Assembly (NCBI GenBank): GCA_049324115.1
Contig: JBMOMN010000034.1
Span: forward strand, 9,103-73,102
Source: UBA5796 sp040752455
GTDB taxonomy: Bacteria; Chloroflexota; Anaerolineae; Anaerolineales; Villigracilaceae
DNA: 64,000 nt
Direction of reading: 5' to 3'
The position numbers were made by a program, and so were the translations under genes. The stretch's first letter is position 1. The number at the start of each line of letters is the position of its first letter. The notes beneath the pieces are model-generated. The model had not been told where the DNA came from, did no database searches, and saw only the letters and a list, made by a program, of their open reading frames with translations. Shown here piece after piece: positions 52,329 to 61,736 of the stretch.

Positions 52329-54120
52329 GTGACCCAAAAAGTCCCCCTGCGCAGTGAGATTGACCCGAAATACAAATGGAACGCCGAGAGCGTCTTCGCC
52401 GACGCGGCCGCCTGGGACGCCGAAGTCCAGGCCATCCTGGCCGCCCTCCCGGATGTCAGGAATTTCCAGGGCAAACTGGCCGACGCGGCCACCCTGGCCG
52501 AAGCCTTCAAAGCCGTCGAAGACCTGACGGCACGGGCCATGCGCATCTTCGTCTATGCCAACTTCTCGTCCGCGGTGGATACCACCGACCAGCAGGCCGC
52601 GGCCATGGTTGGCAAGGCCCAGGGTATGTTCGGGCAGGTCGCCGCGGCCGCTGCCTTCATGGAGCCGGAACTGATCGCCCTCGGCGAAGCGACCCTGCGC
52701 CAATGGGTGGCTGACGAGCCGCGCCTCGCCATCTACGATCATTACGTGGACGACCTGTTCCGCCAGCAGGCCCACGTCCGCTCGGCGGAGGTGGAGGAAG
52801 TGCTGGGCCTGCTCACCGACGTGGGCCGCGGCCCGTACACCACCGCCACCATGCTGACCAACGCCGATTTCAAATTCCCCGCCGCCCGTGACGACCAGGG
52901 GAACGAGGTCGAGATCACCCAGGGCAGCCTGGCGGGCATTATGGCCGGCGCCGACCGCTCCGCCCGCAAGACTGCCTGGGAAACCTACATGGACCAGCAC
53001 CTGGCCTTCAAGAACACCCTGGCGAGCAACCTGGCAACCGCCGTCAAAATGGACGTCTTCCGTCCGCCGCCACGGGTCGGCGCTGGAGGCTTCGTTGTTC
53101 GGGAGCAACATCCCGGTCGAGGTGTATCACAACCTGCTGGAAGTCTTCAAGAAGAACTTCCCGGTCTGGCAGCGCTATTTCGCCATCCGCCGCAAGGCCC
53201 TCGGCGTGGACAAACTTTATCCCTACGATATGTGGGCCCCGCTCACGAAGGACGAAGTCAAACTCAGCTACGAAGAAGCCGTTGACCTGATCTGCGCCGG
53301 GCTGGCCCCGATGGGCGAGGAGTACGTCGCCACCGTGCGCCGGGGCTGTTTCGAACAACGCTGGGTGGACGTTTACCCGAACCAGGGCAAGCGCGAGGGG
53401 GCGTTCTCGTCCGGCGCGCCGGGCACGTACCCGTTCATCATGATGTCGTTCAACGACAACGTCTTCAGCCTGTCCACCCTGGCGCACGAACTGGGCCACT
53501 CGCTGCATTCCCACCTGACCCGCAAGCACCAGCCGCTGGTCTACGCCCGTTACTCGCTCTTCGCGGCCGAAGTGGCCTCCAACTTCCACCAGGCCATGGT
53601 GCGCGATTACCTGCTCAAGAACAAAACCGAGGCGGACTTCCAGATCGCGGTCATCGAAGAGGCCATGGCCAACTTCTACCGTTACTTCTTCATCATGCCG
53701 ACGCTGGCGCGCTTCGAACTGGAGGCCCATACCCGGGTCGAGAAGGGCCAGCCGCTGACGGCGGATTCCATGATCGCCCTGACCGCGGACCTGTTCAGCG
53801 AAGCCTACGGCGACCAGGTCGAGGTGGACCGTGAGCGGGTCGGCATCACCTTTGCCACCTTCCAGCACATGTTCATGAACTTCTACGTCTACGCCTACTC
53901 GACCGGCATCTCCGGGGCCAACGCCCTCTCGCGCCGCATCCTGAACGGCGAGCCTGGCGCGGTGGAGGATTACCTCGAGTTCCTGAAAGCCGGTTCGTCG
54001 CTCTACGCCCTCGACGCGCTCAAACGCGCCGGGGTGGACCTGGCTACGCCTGCGCCGGTCGAGGCCGCTTTCGCCGTGATGGAAAGCTACGTGGACCGGC
54101 TCGAGAAACTGCTGGCCTGA
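52329..54120 (+). pseudogene. pepF: M3 oligoendopeptidase F, frameshifted
   Basis: Two overlapping frames together give a protein of about 596 residues like M3-family PepF/oligoendopeptidase F. The first frame holds residues to about 245 (ATAVKMDVF), and the second resumes at RRHGSALEASLFGSNIPVEVYHNLL. The zinc motif HELGH (LAHELGHSLHSHL) and the third-ligand region (EEAMANFYRYFF, MPTLARFELE) are in the second frame. The break is at about 53063-53064, where one extra C (CGTCCGCCGCC for an expected CGTCGCCGCC) shifts the frame. With a single base removed the gene would be intact and encode a cytoplasmic zinc peptidase. A sequencing or assembly error in a GC-rich run is as likely as a true mutation. 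Confidence 0.85.
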
Positions 54121-54126
54121 CCCAGG

Positions 54127-54135
54127 TGGTACAAT
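54127..54135 (+). promoter_or_regulatory. Extended -10 promoter for the CpXC gene
   Basis: TGGTACAAT (TGnTAnAAT), 75 bases before the ATG at 54211. Confidence 0.42.
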
Positions 54136-54154
54136 AGGGCTTTGCCCGCCCAAA

Positions 54155-54200
54155 ATCGTAAATCGCCAATCGTAAATCGCCAATCGTAAATCGTAAATCG
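54155..54200 (+). repeat. Short tandem repeats in the CpXC leader
   Basis: About three copies of a 15-bp unit (AATCGTAAATCGCC with one extra base), the last one partial, lie between the promoter and the ATG. They leave only a weak ribosome site. Confidence 0.7.
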
Positions 54201-54210
54201 GAACTCACAC

Positions 54211-55584
54211 ATGCCCCAAACCCAAATCTCCTGTCCCAACTGCCGCCAGATGATCCCGGCCCAGGTCGAGCGTCTTTTCGACGTGACGGCTGACCCGGGC
54301 GCCAAACAACGCCTGCTCGGCGGCGTATCCAATGTGGCCCGCTGCCAGTTCTGCGGCTACCAGGGCCAACTCGCCACCCCCATCGTCTACCACGACGCCG
54401 ACAAACAGTTGCTGCTGACCTATTTCCCCGGAGAGTTGGGACTGCCGGTCAACGAACAGGAGAAGATCATCGGCCCCCTGATCAAACAGGTCACGGAGCG
54501 GCTGCCGGCCGAGAAACGCAAGGCGTACCTCCTGCAACCCCAGAACCACCTGACCTACCAGAGCCTGGTCGAACGCATCCTGGGCGCGGACGGCGTCACG
54601 CCGGAAATGCTCAAGGCCCAGCAGGAGCGGGTCAACCTGGTCCAGCGCCTGCTCCAGATCACGACCGAGGACGTGCGCCTGGAGGTCATCAAGCAGAACC
54701 GCAGCCTGCTCGACGAGCAGTTCTTCGCCCTGTTCAGCCGCCTGATGGAATCCGCCCTGGCGGGCGGGCAGCAGGAACTGGCCCAAATGATGAACGCCCT
54801 GCAAGCGCAATTGATTGAAAACAGCGACTACGGCAAGGCACTCCAATCCCAGGTTGCAGAAATGGAAGCCGCGGCCAAGTCCCTGCAAGAGGTCGGCCAA
54901 TCCCTGACCCGCGAGAAGCTGCTCGAAATCATGCTGGCGGCCCCGAACGAGGCCCGGCTGCGGGCGCTGGTCAGCATGGCCCGCCCCGGCATGGATTACC
55001 AGTTCTTCCAGATCTTTTCCGAGCGCATAGATACGGCCAGCGGCGAGGAGAAGACCCGCCTCGCGGGCCTGCGTGAGAAGATGCTGGATTTCACCAACGC
55101 CATTGACAAACAGGTCGAGGCCCAGATGAAACAGGCCGAGAACTTCATCAACCAGTTGCTCCAGCAGGACGACATCGCCGAAGCCACGCGGGCCAACCTG
55201 CCCGGCTTCACCGACGCCGCCATGCAGGTGCTGAACGCCATGCTGCGGGAGGCCAACACGAAGCAGGACAAAGCCCGCATGGACAAGCTCCAGCAGATCG
55301 TCGGGGTCTTGCAGGAAGCCTCGGCCCCGCCGCCGGAGGTCGAATTCATCGAAACCCTGCTCGGCGCGGAAAACGACGAAGACGTGTTGAAGATGTTGCA
55401 GGAAAACGACGAGATGGTCTCGCAGGAATTCATGGATACCCTGATGGGGCTGGCCATGCAGATGGAATCCCAACTCCAGCAGGCAGGTGGACAGATCTCT
55501 GCCGAGGAAAAAGCGACCATCGAGCGGTTGCAGCAGGTCTCGCGCATCGCCTTGAAGTATTCGATGAAAAGACAGATGAGTTAA
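54211..55584 (+). CDS. CpXC domain protein with long helical region
   Basis: The 457-residue protein begins with a zinc-ribbon-like CpXC domain (CPNC at 8-11 and CQFC at about 45-48, with GQLATPIVYHD). Long helical, Gln/Glu-rich segments from about 120 to the end suggest a coiled-coil or TPR-like scaffold. The function of CpXC proteins is not established; they are frequent in Chloroflexota as recalled. A terminator (55603-55636) follows at once. Confidence 0.78.
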   Translation: MPQTQISCPNCRQMIPAQVERLFDVTADPGAKQRLLGGVSNVARCQFCGYQGQLATPIVYHDADKQLLLTYFPGELGLPVNEQEKIIGPLIKQVTERLPAEKRKAYLLQPQNHLTYQSLVERILGADGVTPEMLKAQQERVNLVQRLLQITTEDVRLEVIKQNRSLLDEQFFALFSRLMESALAGGQQELAQMMNALQAQLIENSDYGKALQSQVAEMEAAAKSLQEVGQSLTREKLLEIMLAAPNEARLRALVSMARPGMDYQFFQIFSERIDTASGEEKTRLAGLREKMLDFTNAIDKQVEAQMKQAENFINQLLQQDDIAEATRANLPGFTDAAMQVLNAMLREANTKQDKARMDKLQQIVGVLQEASAPPPEVEFIETLLGAENDEDVLKMLQENDEMVSQEFMDTLMGLAMQMESQLQQAGGQISAEEKATIERLQQVSRIALKYSMKRQMS

Positions 55585-55602
55585 GGAAACTCAAAACGCC
55601 AG

Positions 55603-55636
55603 CAGCCCGTGATTTCCAGGTCACGGGCTGTTCTTT
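55603..55636 (+). terminator. Intrinsic terminator after the CpXC gene
   Basis: Stem CAGCCCGTGA/TCACGGGCTG, loop of 8, then TTCTTT. Confidence 0.78.
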
Positions 55637-55649
55637 CGTATCCTGCCGG

Positions 55650-55658
55650 TGATACAAT
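55650..55658 (+). promoter_or_regulatory. Extended -10 promoter for the UbiB-like kinase
   Basis: TGATACAAT (TGnTAnAAT), 25 bases before the ATG at 55683. Confidence 0.45.
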
Positions 55659-55682
55659 CAACCGGCGATCTATGGAGGTCGG

Positions 55683-57374
55683 ATGGACCCATCGAAATTG
55701 CGTGCCCGCTACCGGCGTATCATCTTTTTCTTTGCCCGTACGGCCCTGGGCGTTATCTTCTGGGAGGTGATCCTGCCCAGGCTGGGACTGCGCCGCCTGT
55801 CGCGGCGCACCCGCCCGGAGCGATACACCCGCATCGCCAGCCGCTTCCGCCTGCTGGCGATCCGCCTGGGCGGGTTGATGATCAAGGTCGGGCAGTTCCT
55901 CTCGTCCCGGCTGGACGTGCTGCCGCTGGAGATCACCCAGGAACTGGCGGGGTTGCAGGACGAAGTCCCGGCGGAGGAATTTGCCGCGTTGCGGGAGCAG
56001 GCCGAAGTCGAGTTTGGCGTTCCGCTCGAGGAGAAATATGCCTGGTTCGATGAAACGCCGATGGCGGCGGCCTCCCTCGGACAGGCGCACCGCGCCCGTC
56101 TCCATCCCCAGGACGCGGAAACGCACGGGTTCAGCGAGGTGGTGGTCAAGATCCAGCGCCCGTTCATCGAGCAGATCGTCGAAGTGGACCTGAAAGCCTT
56201 GCGCCGGGTGGCAGGCTGGCTGGAGAAATACAAACCGATCCGCAAGCGGGCCGACGTGCGCGCCCTGGTGGAGGAATTTGCCAACACCACTTACGCCGAG
56301 ATTGATTACCTGGCCGAGGGGCGCAACGCCGAGACGTTTGGGGCGAATTTCAAGGACCATCCCCGCGTCCACGTGCCGCGGGTCGTCTGGCCGCTGACCA
56401 CCAAACGGGTGCTGACCCTCGAAAATGTGTTTGCGATCAAGATCAGCGATTACGACGCCATCAGCGCAGCCGGGATCGAGCGAAGCGAGGTGGCGCGGGA
56501 ACTGCTGGCGACCTACCTCCAGCAGATCTTCGAGGACGGCTTCTTCTACGCCGACCCGCACCCCGGCAACCTGTTCATCACCCCGCTGGATGGACAGGAC
56601 GAAGACGGCCGCCGGGACTGGAAACTGACTTTCGTGGACTTCGGCATGGTCGGCCACATGCCCGACAACCTGCGCGAGGGCCTGCGGGAAATGGTGATGG
56701 CCGTCGGACTGCGGGACGCCGGGCGCGTCGTCCGGGCCTATCAAACCCTCGACGTGCTGCTGCCCGGCGCGGACCTGAAACTGATCGAGATGGCCGAGGC
56801 CCAGCTCTTCGACCGTTTCTGGGGCAAAAGCATGAGCGAACTGCGCCAGATTGACGTGGCCGAGATGCACCGCTTCGCCTTGCAATTCCGCGAACTGATG
56901 TATGAGATGCCCTTCCAGTTGCCCCAAAACCTGCTCATGTTCGGGCGGACGGTGGCCATCCTTTCGGGGATGTGTACCGGCCTCGACCCGGATTTCAACC
57001 TGTGGGAACAGATCACGCCTTACGCCACCAGGCTGATCGCCGAGGAAGGCACGTCCAACTGGCGCACCTGGCTGAACGAGGCGGGCGAGCTGCTCAAGGT
57101 GCTGGTAGCCCTGCCGGGGCGCACCGACCGGGTGTTGACCCAGATGGAGCGCGGCAATTTCGCGGTCCAGATGCCCCAGGTCAGCCGCCAGATGATGCAC
57201 GTCGAAAAGGCGGTCAACCGGCTGGCGGGGAGCCTGGTCTTCACCGGGATGCTGGTCGGCGGGGCGCTGCTCTACGGCTCTGACCCGCTCCTGGGCCGGG
57301 TCCTGATGGGACTATCCGGCCTGCCATTGTTATGGACGATCTTCTTCGCCCGGGGCCACCGTCCCTGGCCGTAG
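55683..57374 (+). CDS. UbiB/AarF/ABC1-family atypical kinase
   Basis: At 563 residues it has the ABC1 family marks: the KxGQ motif (IKVGQFLSS), the Ala-rich loop (MAAASLGQAHRA) that replaces the glycine-rich loop, the YADPHPGN catalytic region and DFGMVG. Two C-terminal hydrophobic segments (about 515-555) anchor it, as in UbiB. Family members act on quinone or other prenyl-lipid pathways, often as ATPases rather than protein kinases. GGAGG lies 4 bases before the ATG. There is no ubiquinone gene nearby; the polyprenyl synthase at 59.3 kb is on the other strand. Confidence 0.93.
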   Translation: MDPSKLRARYRRIIFFFARTALGVIFWEVILPRLGLRRLSRRTRPERYTRIASRFRLLAIRLGGLMIKVGQFLSSRLDVLPLEITQELAGLQDEVPAEEFAALREQAEVEFGVPLEEKYAWFDETPMAAASLGQAHRARLHPQDAETHGFSEVVVKIQRPFIEQIVEVDLKALRRVAGWLEKYKPIRKRADVRALVEEFANTTYAEIDYLAEGRNAETFGANFKDHPRVHVPRVVWPLTTKRVLTLENVFAIKISDYDAISAAGIERSEVARELLATYLQQIFEDGFFYADPHPGNLFITPLDGQDEDGRRDWKLTFVDFGMVGHMPDNLREGLREMVMAVGLRDAGRVVRAYQTLDVLLPGADLKLIEMAEAQLFDRFWGKSMSELRQIDVAEMHRFALQFRELMYEMPFQLPQNLLMFGRTVAILSGMCTGLDPDFNLWEQITPYATRLIAEEGTSNWRTWLNEAGELLKVLVALPGRTDRVLTQMERGNFAVQMPQVSRQMMHVEKAVNRLAGSLVFTGMLVGGALLYGSDPLLGRVLMGLSGLPLLWTIFFARGHRPWP

Positions 57375-57383
57375 GGAAGAGAA

Positions 57384-57455
57384 TTCACCGCGAAGATGCG
57401 AAGGGCGCGAAGCAAAATCAGAATAACTTCGCGGCCTTTGTTTCTTCGCGGTGAA
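57384..57455. repeat. Inverted repeat between the UbiB-like gene and rpoD
   Basis: Perfect 13-bp arms TTCACCGCGAAGA/TCTTCGCGGTGAA. The CGCGAAG stretches inside resemble the repeats at 20955 and 52280. It lies between convergent genes. Confidence 0.78.
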
Positions 57456-57486
57456 AATTCTGGAGGGGGAACTTGAAAATCGAAAT

Positions 57487-58665
57487 TTACAGATATTCCT
57501 TCAATTGCCGCGCCCGCTTGGGATGCCGCAGCCGGCGCAGGGCCTTGCCCTCGATCTGGCGGATGCGTTCGCGGGTCAGCCCGAATTTTTGCCCCACTTC
57601 TTCGAGGGTGTAAGCCGTGCCGTCGTCCAGGCCGAAGCGCATCCGTAACACGCGGGCTTCACGAGGCGGCAGCGACGAGAGCACCTCGTCCAGTTTTTCC
57701 TTGAGCATGGATTGGTAGGCGCTTTGCATTGGCGTGGGGCTGAATTTATCCTCGATGAAATTGCCCAGTTCCGAATCTTCCTCGTCCCCCACGGGGCTTT
57801 CGAGCGAGAGCGGCAGCCACGAAACTTTCATGATCCACTGCACCTTGCGCACGTCCAGCCCAACCCCGGAGGCCAACTCCTCGATGGTGGGGGTGCGCCC
57901 CAGGCGTTGCTCCAGCTCGTGGTTGGCCCGGTACAACTGGCGGATGCGGTCGCTCATGTGGACCGGGACGCGGATGGTGCGGGCCTGGTCGGCGATGGCC
58001 CGCGTGATCGTCTGCCGGATCCACCAGGTGGCGTAAGTCGAAAAACGGAAGCCCTTGGTGTAATCGTACTTTTCCACGGCTTTCATCAGGCCCAGGTTGC
58101 CCTCCTGGATCAGGTCAAGGAAGGCTACGCCACTGCCGATGTAACGCTTGGCGATGCTGACCACCAGCCGGGTGTTGGCTTTGATCAGGTGTTCGCGGGC
58201 GCGCTGGCCGTCGTCCACAACCGGTTCCAGTTGGCGGCGCAGGGCGGCCGCCTCGCGCCCGACAGCTTTCATGCAGGTCTTGCGCGCCTGGCGTCCGTTG
58301 ACGATGCGGATGGCGAGGTCCAGTTCTTCTTCGACGGTGAGCAGGGGGACGCGGGACATCTCCTTGAGATAGAGTCCGACCGTATCATCGGAAACCAGCC
58401 CCGGTCCCGGGCGCAGCGGTTCGGACTCGGCTGAAAACGGGTCCCCTTCCCCTAGCGGGTCCGGTCCCTCGTCGTGGTCGTCCACAATATCCACCCCCTC
58501 GCGGCGCAGCGCCGCCAGTAGCCTGCCCAGCCGTTCGGCGTCCTGGCTCACCTCCGGGTAGATGTCCATCAGGTCTTCCGTGCTGAGATAGCCCTGGATG
58601 CCGGCTTTTTCCAGCAACAGGTTGAGCGAGGCGGTCTTGCTGCGCGGGTGGTCCGGTTGAGCCAT
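57487..58665 (-). CDS. rpoD: RNA polymerase sigma-70 factor (RpoD-like)
   Basis: The 392-residue group 1/2 sigma factor recruits RNA polymerase to promoters. Region 1.2 is at DTVGLYLKEMSRVPLLT, followed by regions 2.1-2.4 (NLGLMKAVEKYDYTKG, STYATWWIRQTITRAI), region 3 (RTPTIEELAS) and region 4.2 (LTRERIRQIEGKALRRLRHP). The N-terminal region is short compared with E. coli RpoD, and it is probably the primary sigma. GGAG lies 9 bases before the ATG. It follows the DUF177 gene with a 50-base gap, in the minus-strand housekeeping run. Confidence 0.95.
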   Translation of the reverse strand: MAQPDHPRSKTASLNLLLEKAGIQGYLSTEDLMDIYPEVSQDAERLGRLLAALRREGVDIVDDHDEGPDPLGEGDPFSAESEPLRPGPGLVSDDTVGLYLKEMSRVPLLTVEEELDLAIRIVNGRQARKTCMKAVGREAAALRRQLEPVVDDGQRAREHLIKANTRLVVSIAKRYIGSGVAFLDLIQEGNLGLMKAVEKYDYTKGFRFSTYATWWIRQTITRAIADQARTIRVPVHMSDRIRQLYRANHELEQRLGRTPTIEELASGVGLDVRKVQWIMKVSWLPLSLESPVGDEEDSELGNFIEDKFSPTPMQSAYQSMLKEKLDEVLSSLPPREARVLRMRFGLDDGTAYTLEEVGQKFGLTRERIRQIEGKALRRLRHPKRARQLKEYL

Positions 58666-58715
58666 GGGATGGTCTCCAGATCGAGGTCAGTGACACCCGG
58701 CGCCGGCAGGGAAGG

Positions 58716-59225
58716 TCAATCGTCGAGCAGGTCTTTGAGCGCCGAGAAGGGCGAATCGGGTTCGGGGCGGTGCCCGCAATCGGTGAGGTTCAGGTCTTCG
58801 CCGCACTCGGGGCACAATCCTTTGCAGTCCGGCTTGCACAGCGGGCTGATGGGCAGCTCGAGCAGGGCATATTCGCGGACGAGCGGCTGCAAGTCAATGT
58901 GGGCGTCATCGGGCAGCAGCAGGCCGGATTCGGAGACCGATCGTTTGGAGAAGGCGTACAGTTCGGTAAAATCCCAGTGCAGGGTGTACAGGAATTCCGT
59001 CAGGCAGCGGACACATTCGAGGCGGGTCTGCCCCTTGAAATCCCCCTGGACGATCAACCCCTGGGGTGTGCGGCCGATATTGACCAGGCCGTCGAAGCTG
59101 GCGATGCGCAGGTCATCCGAGACGGCGATATCGTCGAACACAAAGTCGAAGTCCCGGCTGTAGCCGATGGACTCACTGACGATGAACCCAACGTTGATGC
59201 GGAAGGGTTTACGGGGGTTGGTCAC
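58716..59225 (-). CDS. YceD/DUF177 family protein
   Basis: The 169-residue zinc-ribbon-type protein has cysteines in LECVRCL and LCKPDCKGLCPECGED, as in the bacterial YceD (DUF177) family linked to 23S rRNA/ribosome assembly. In most bacteria rpmF (L32) follows; here rpoD follows and no rpmF-like frame was found in the 50-base gap. GTG start with GAGAAG upstream. Confidence 0.9.
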   Translation of the reverse strand: MTNPRKPFRINVGFIVSESIGYSRDFDFVFDDIAVSDDLRIASFDGLVNIGRTPQGLIVQGDFKGQTRLECVRCLTEFLYTLHWDFTELYAFSKRSVSESGLLLPDDAHIDLQPLVREYALLELPISPLCKPDCKGLCPECGEDLNLTDCGHRPEPDSPFSALKDLLDD

Positions 59226-59309
59226 GGGTTGCTTCTCAAGAAGTGGGCTGAAAATATTCTAGCACAGCGGACAGGCCAAGTCAACGCTTTGCGTGTAGCG
59301 AGTGTGGCA

Positions 59310-60284
59310 TTATAGTTCCCGGTCCACGATGTAGCGGGCCAGTTCGATCAGGGCCTCGCGCTCGTCCCCGGCCGGGAAGGCTGCCAGAGCGGCCAGGGCC
59401 TTGTCCACGAACCGGCTGGCCTCGCCCGTCGCTTTATGGATGCTGTCGCTGGCGCGCACGGCGGCCACCAGGCGGGCCACCCGCTCCGGGTCGGCGTAAC
59501 CGCCCTCGGCCAGTTCGCCCACGTCCGGGTCGTCGGGATGGGATTCGATGTAGTACAGCGCCGGGAGGGTGATCAGCCCGTTCAGCAGGTCCGAGCCGAC
59601 CGGCTTGCCGACCGTGCCTTCGTCGCTGGTGAAATCGAGGATGTCGTCCACGATCTGGAAGGCCATGCCGGTGTTGTAGCCGAACTGGCGCATCAGTTCG
59701 CAGGTCTCCTCGCCGGCGCGGCTGATCATGGCCGCGGCGTAGGCGCAAGTCTCGAAAAGCGAGGCCGTCTTGGCGTAGATGCGCTGGTAATAATTATCGC
59801 GGTTGGCGATGCCTTTACTGGAAAACATCTGGGTCAGTTCGCCGTTGACGATGACGGCCAGCGTTTCGGCGAAGTATTGCATGACCGGGATCGATTCCGT
59901 TTCGGCGGCCAGTTTGGCGGCCCGGGCGAAGACGAAATCGCCGGTCAGCACGGTAGCAGCGGGCGACCAGCGGGCATTCAGGGTGGGGGTGCCGCGCCGC
60001 AGCAGCGCGCCGTCAATCAGGTCATCGTGGACGAGGGTGGCGGTGTGCAGCAGTTCGACGGCCGCCGAGAGCGTCACCAGCCGGTCGGGGTTTCCGCCGA
60101 GCATGTTGCCGACCAGCAGGACGATCGTCGGCCGGACGCGTTTGCCGCCGGCCGAGAGCAGGTGCTCCAACGCGGCGCGCAGGTCGGGGTGGCGCTCGTC
60201 GGCCTGGGCGCGCATCCGGTCTTCGACAAGTTTGATTTGTGTTTGTACGGGAGTTACGAAATTAACTTTGCTCAAAATTTTCAC
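59310..60284 (-). CDS. Polyprenyl diphosphate synthase
   Basis: A 324-residue trans-prenyltransferase that elongates allylic diphosphates with IPP. The first Asp-rich motif is DDLID (with LVHDDLIDGALLRRG), the second DDILD (FQIVDDILDFT). Length is typical of long-chain (C30-C50) synthases such as heptaprenyl/octaprenyl synthase. The GTG start overlaps the TatD stop (GTGA, 60281-60284), so translation is coupled to tatD. The products could be quinone side chains or undecaprenyl-type carriers. Confidence 0.94.
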   Translation of the reverse strand: MKILSKVNFVTPVQTQIKLVEDRMRAQADERHPDLRAALEHLLSAGGKRVRPTIVLLVGNMLGGNPDRLVTLSAAVELLHTATLVHDDLIDGALLRRGTPTLNARWSPAATVLTGDFVFARAAKLAAETESIPVMQYFAETLAVIVNGELTQMFSSKGIANRDNYYQRIYAKTASLFETCAYAAAMISRAGEETCELMRQFGYNTGMAFQIVDDILDFTSDEGTVGKPVGSDLLNGLITLPALYYIESHPDDPDVGELAEGGYADPERVARLVAAVRASDSIHKATGEASRFVDKALAALAAFPAGDEREALIELARYIVDREL

Positions 60285-61099
60285 CAGCTAAACAGCCGGG
60301 CAGCGTTGGCAGTAGTCGTCTCAGCCACCTGCGCCTCGGTTTTGGAATGCAGTTCTGCAATTTTACCAGCAACCAGGCGCACAAAAGCCGGTTCGTTGCG
60401 TTTCCCGCGCTGGGGAACAGGCGCAAGGAAGGGCGAGTCGGTTTCTATCAGCAATCGGGTCAGCGGCAATTGCCTGACGATATTCCGCTTTTCTTCGGCG
60501 TTCTTGTAGGTGACGGGGCCGGTTATGCCGATGTAAAATCCAAGCCGGATCGCCTCCCGGGCCGTTTCCAGCGACCCGGAGAAGGAGTGCAGCACCCCCG
60601 GCCTTTCCGCCAGCGGATCATTCCGGGACCTCAGGCCTGCCACCCATTCCCCCAGGAGTTTGATCAAGTCCGAGGCGCATTCGCCGTCGGGCGCATCCTC
60701 CGCCTCGCGCAGGTGGATGACGACCGGCAGTTCCAGTTCTGCGGCCAAAGCGAGTTGTTCTTTCAGCACGCGGCGCTGGTGCTCATGCGGGGCCGCGTCC
60801 CAGTAGTAGTCCAGGCCGATCTCGCCGATGGCGACGACCTTTGGGCTGGCGGCTAATTCGGAGAGAGCCGCGGGGGTGACGTTGTCCCAGGTCAGCGAAT
60901 CGGTCGGGTGGATGCCGATGGCGGTGTAAAGCATGGGATGGGATGCGGCCAGTTTGACGGCGGCCCGGCTCGAGTCCAGGGTGAGAGACGGGATGAGAAT
61001 CCGCGAGACACCGACCGCTTCGGCTCGTCGGATCACGTCCGGGCGGTCGGCGTCGAATCTATCTAAATCCAGATGGCAGTGGGTGTCGGTCAGGTTCAA
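60281..61099 (-). CDS. tatD: TatD-family metal-dependent hydrolase/DNase
   Basis: The 272-residue metallo-hydrolase has the metal-binding THCHLD at the N-terminus, GEIGLDYY, VIHLREA and ETDSPFLAPVPQRGKRNEP. Family members act as 3'-5' DNases or related metal hydrolases. The start is TTG at 61099 with no clear ribosome site; it lies only 5 bases after the antitoxin stop (61105), and the conserved THCHLD leaves no room for a later start. Its stop overlaps the polyprenyl synthase start. Confidence 0.93.
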   Translation of the reverse strand: MNLTDTHCHLDLDRFDADRPDVIRRAEAVGVSRILIPSLTLDSSRAAVKLAASHPMLYTAIGIHPTDSLTWDNVTPAALSELAASPKVVAIGEIGLDYYWDAAPHEHQRRVLKEQLALAAELELPVVIHLREAEDAPDGECASDLIKLLGEWVAGLRSRNDPLAERPGVLHSFSGSLETAREAIRLGFYIGITGPVTYKNAEEKRNIVRQLPLTRLLIETDSPFLAPVPQRGKRNEPAFVRLVAGKIAELHSKTEAQVAETTTANAARLFSW

Positions 61100-61104
61100 G
61101 TGGC

Positions 61105-61404
61105 TTATTCGGACTCGTATTCGGCTTTCTTTTCCGCGGCCTGTTTGTTGGGGATGAGGGCGATCAGGCCGCGCAGGGCTTTGTTGACGCTTTCCGCGTC
61201 GGGGAAGAAGGCCGAGACGTCGGGGTCGAGTTGCACGGTCGGGCCGAATCGCTGGACGGTGGTTGTGCCGTTTTCGTTGTGGATGCGGACGGTGTAACCT
61301 TTTTGCAGGCCGCGGTAATATTTTCCGCGTACACCCTTTTTCCCTGAAAAATCATATTCAGGGAGCATGTCATCTTCTTCGGGGAATTTATCTGTCTTCT
61401 TCAT
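61105..61404 (-). CDS. Antitoxin-like protein partner of BrnT
   Basis: The 99 residues contain MLPEYDFSGKKGVRGKYYRG, the short EYDFS...RGKYY region common to antitoxins paired with DUF497 toxins. There is no RHH domain of classic BrnA visible. The start at 61404 overlaps the toxin stop region (61388) by 17 bases. Toxin-first order matches brnTA. The gene stands directly ahead of tatD. Confidence 0.78.
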   Translation of the reverse strand: MKKTDKFPEEDDMLPEYDFSGKKGVRGKYYRGLQKGYTVRIHNENGTTTVQRFGPTVQLDPDVSAFFPDAESVNKALRGLIALIPNKQAAEKKAEYESE

Positions 61405-61702
61405 AAAGTTTTCTTTCGGCCATTGTTGCTTTACGGCAACTGATGATACGGATGGCGATTCCTGTTTGCGTTTTACGCTCTTCCAAGTGTACAACTATTA
61501 AAAGCCGCTGGTTGGCAGAAGTGCCAATGCTTATGAAACGGTTCTCGTTTTCTGAATGAGTTTCATCGGGATATGTCACGAGAAATGGGTCTTTGAAGAT
61601 CGTTTTGGCTTCATCAAAGCTGATCCTGTGTTTGGCGAGGTTGATTTTCGCTTTTTTCTCATCCCATGTGAATTCATAACTGGCATCATCGTAGAAACTC
61701 AT
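61388..61702 (-). CDS. brnT: BrnT-like (DUF497) toxin
   Basis: The 104-residue protein has FTWDEKKAKINLAKHRISFDEA, the diagnostic N-terminus of BrnT/DUF497 ribonuclease toxins, followed by VVHLEERKTQTGIAIRIISCRKATMAERKLYEE. It should cut RNA and be neutralised by the downstream partner. It is a small TA module inserted in a run of housekeeping genes and is somewhat more AT-rich than its neighbours. Confidence 0.88.
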   Translation of the reverse strand: MSFYDDASYEFTWDEKKAKINLAKHRISFDEAKTIFKDPFLVTYPDETHSENENRFISIGTSANQRLLIVVHLEERKTQTGIAIRIISCRKATMAERKLYEEDR

Positions 61703-61736
61703 AGAGCCACTATACCTGTCTCGCGTTTTGCGGGAA

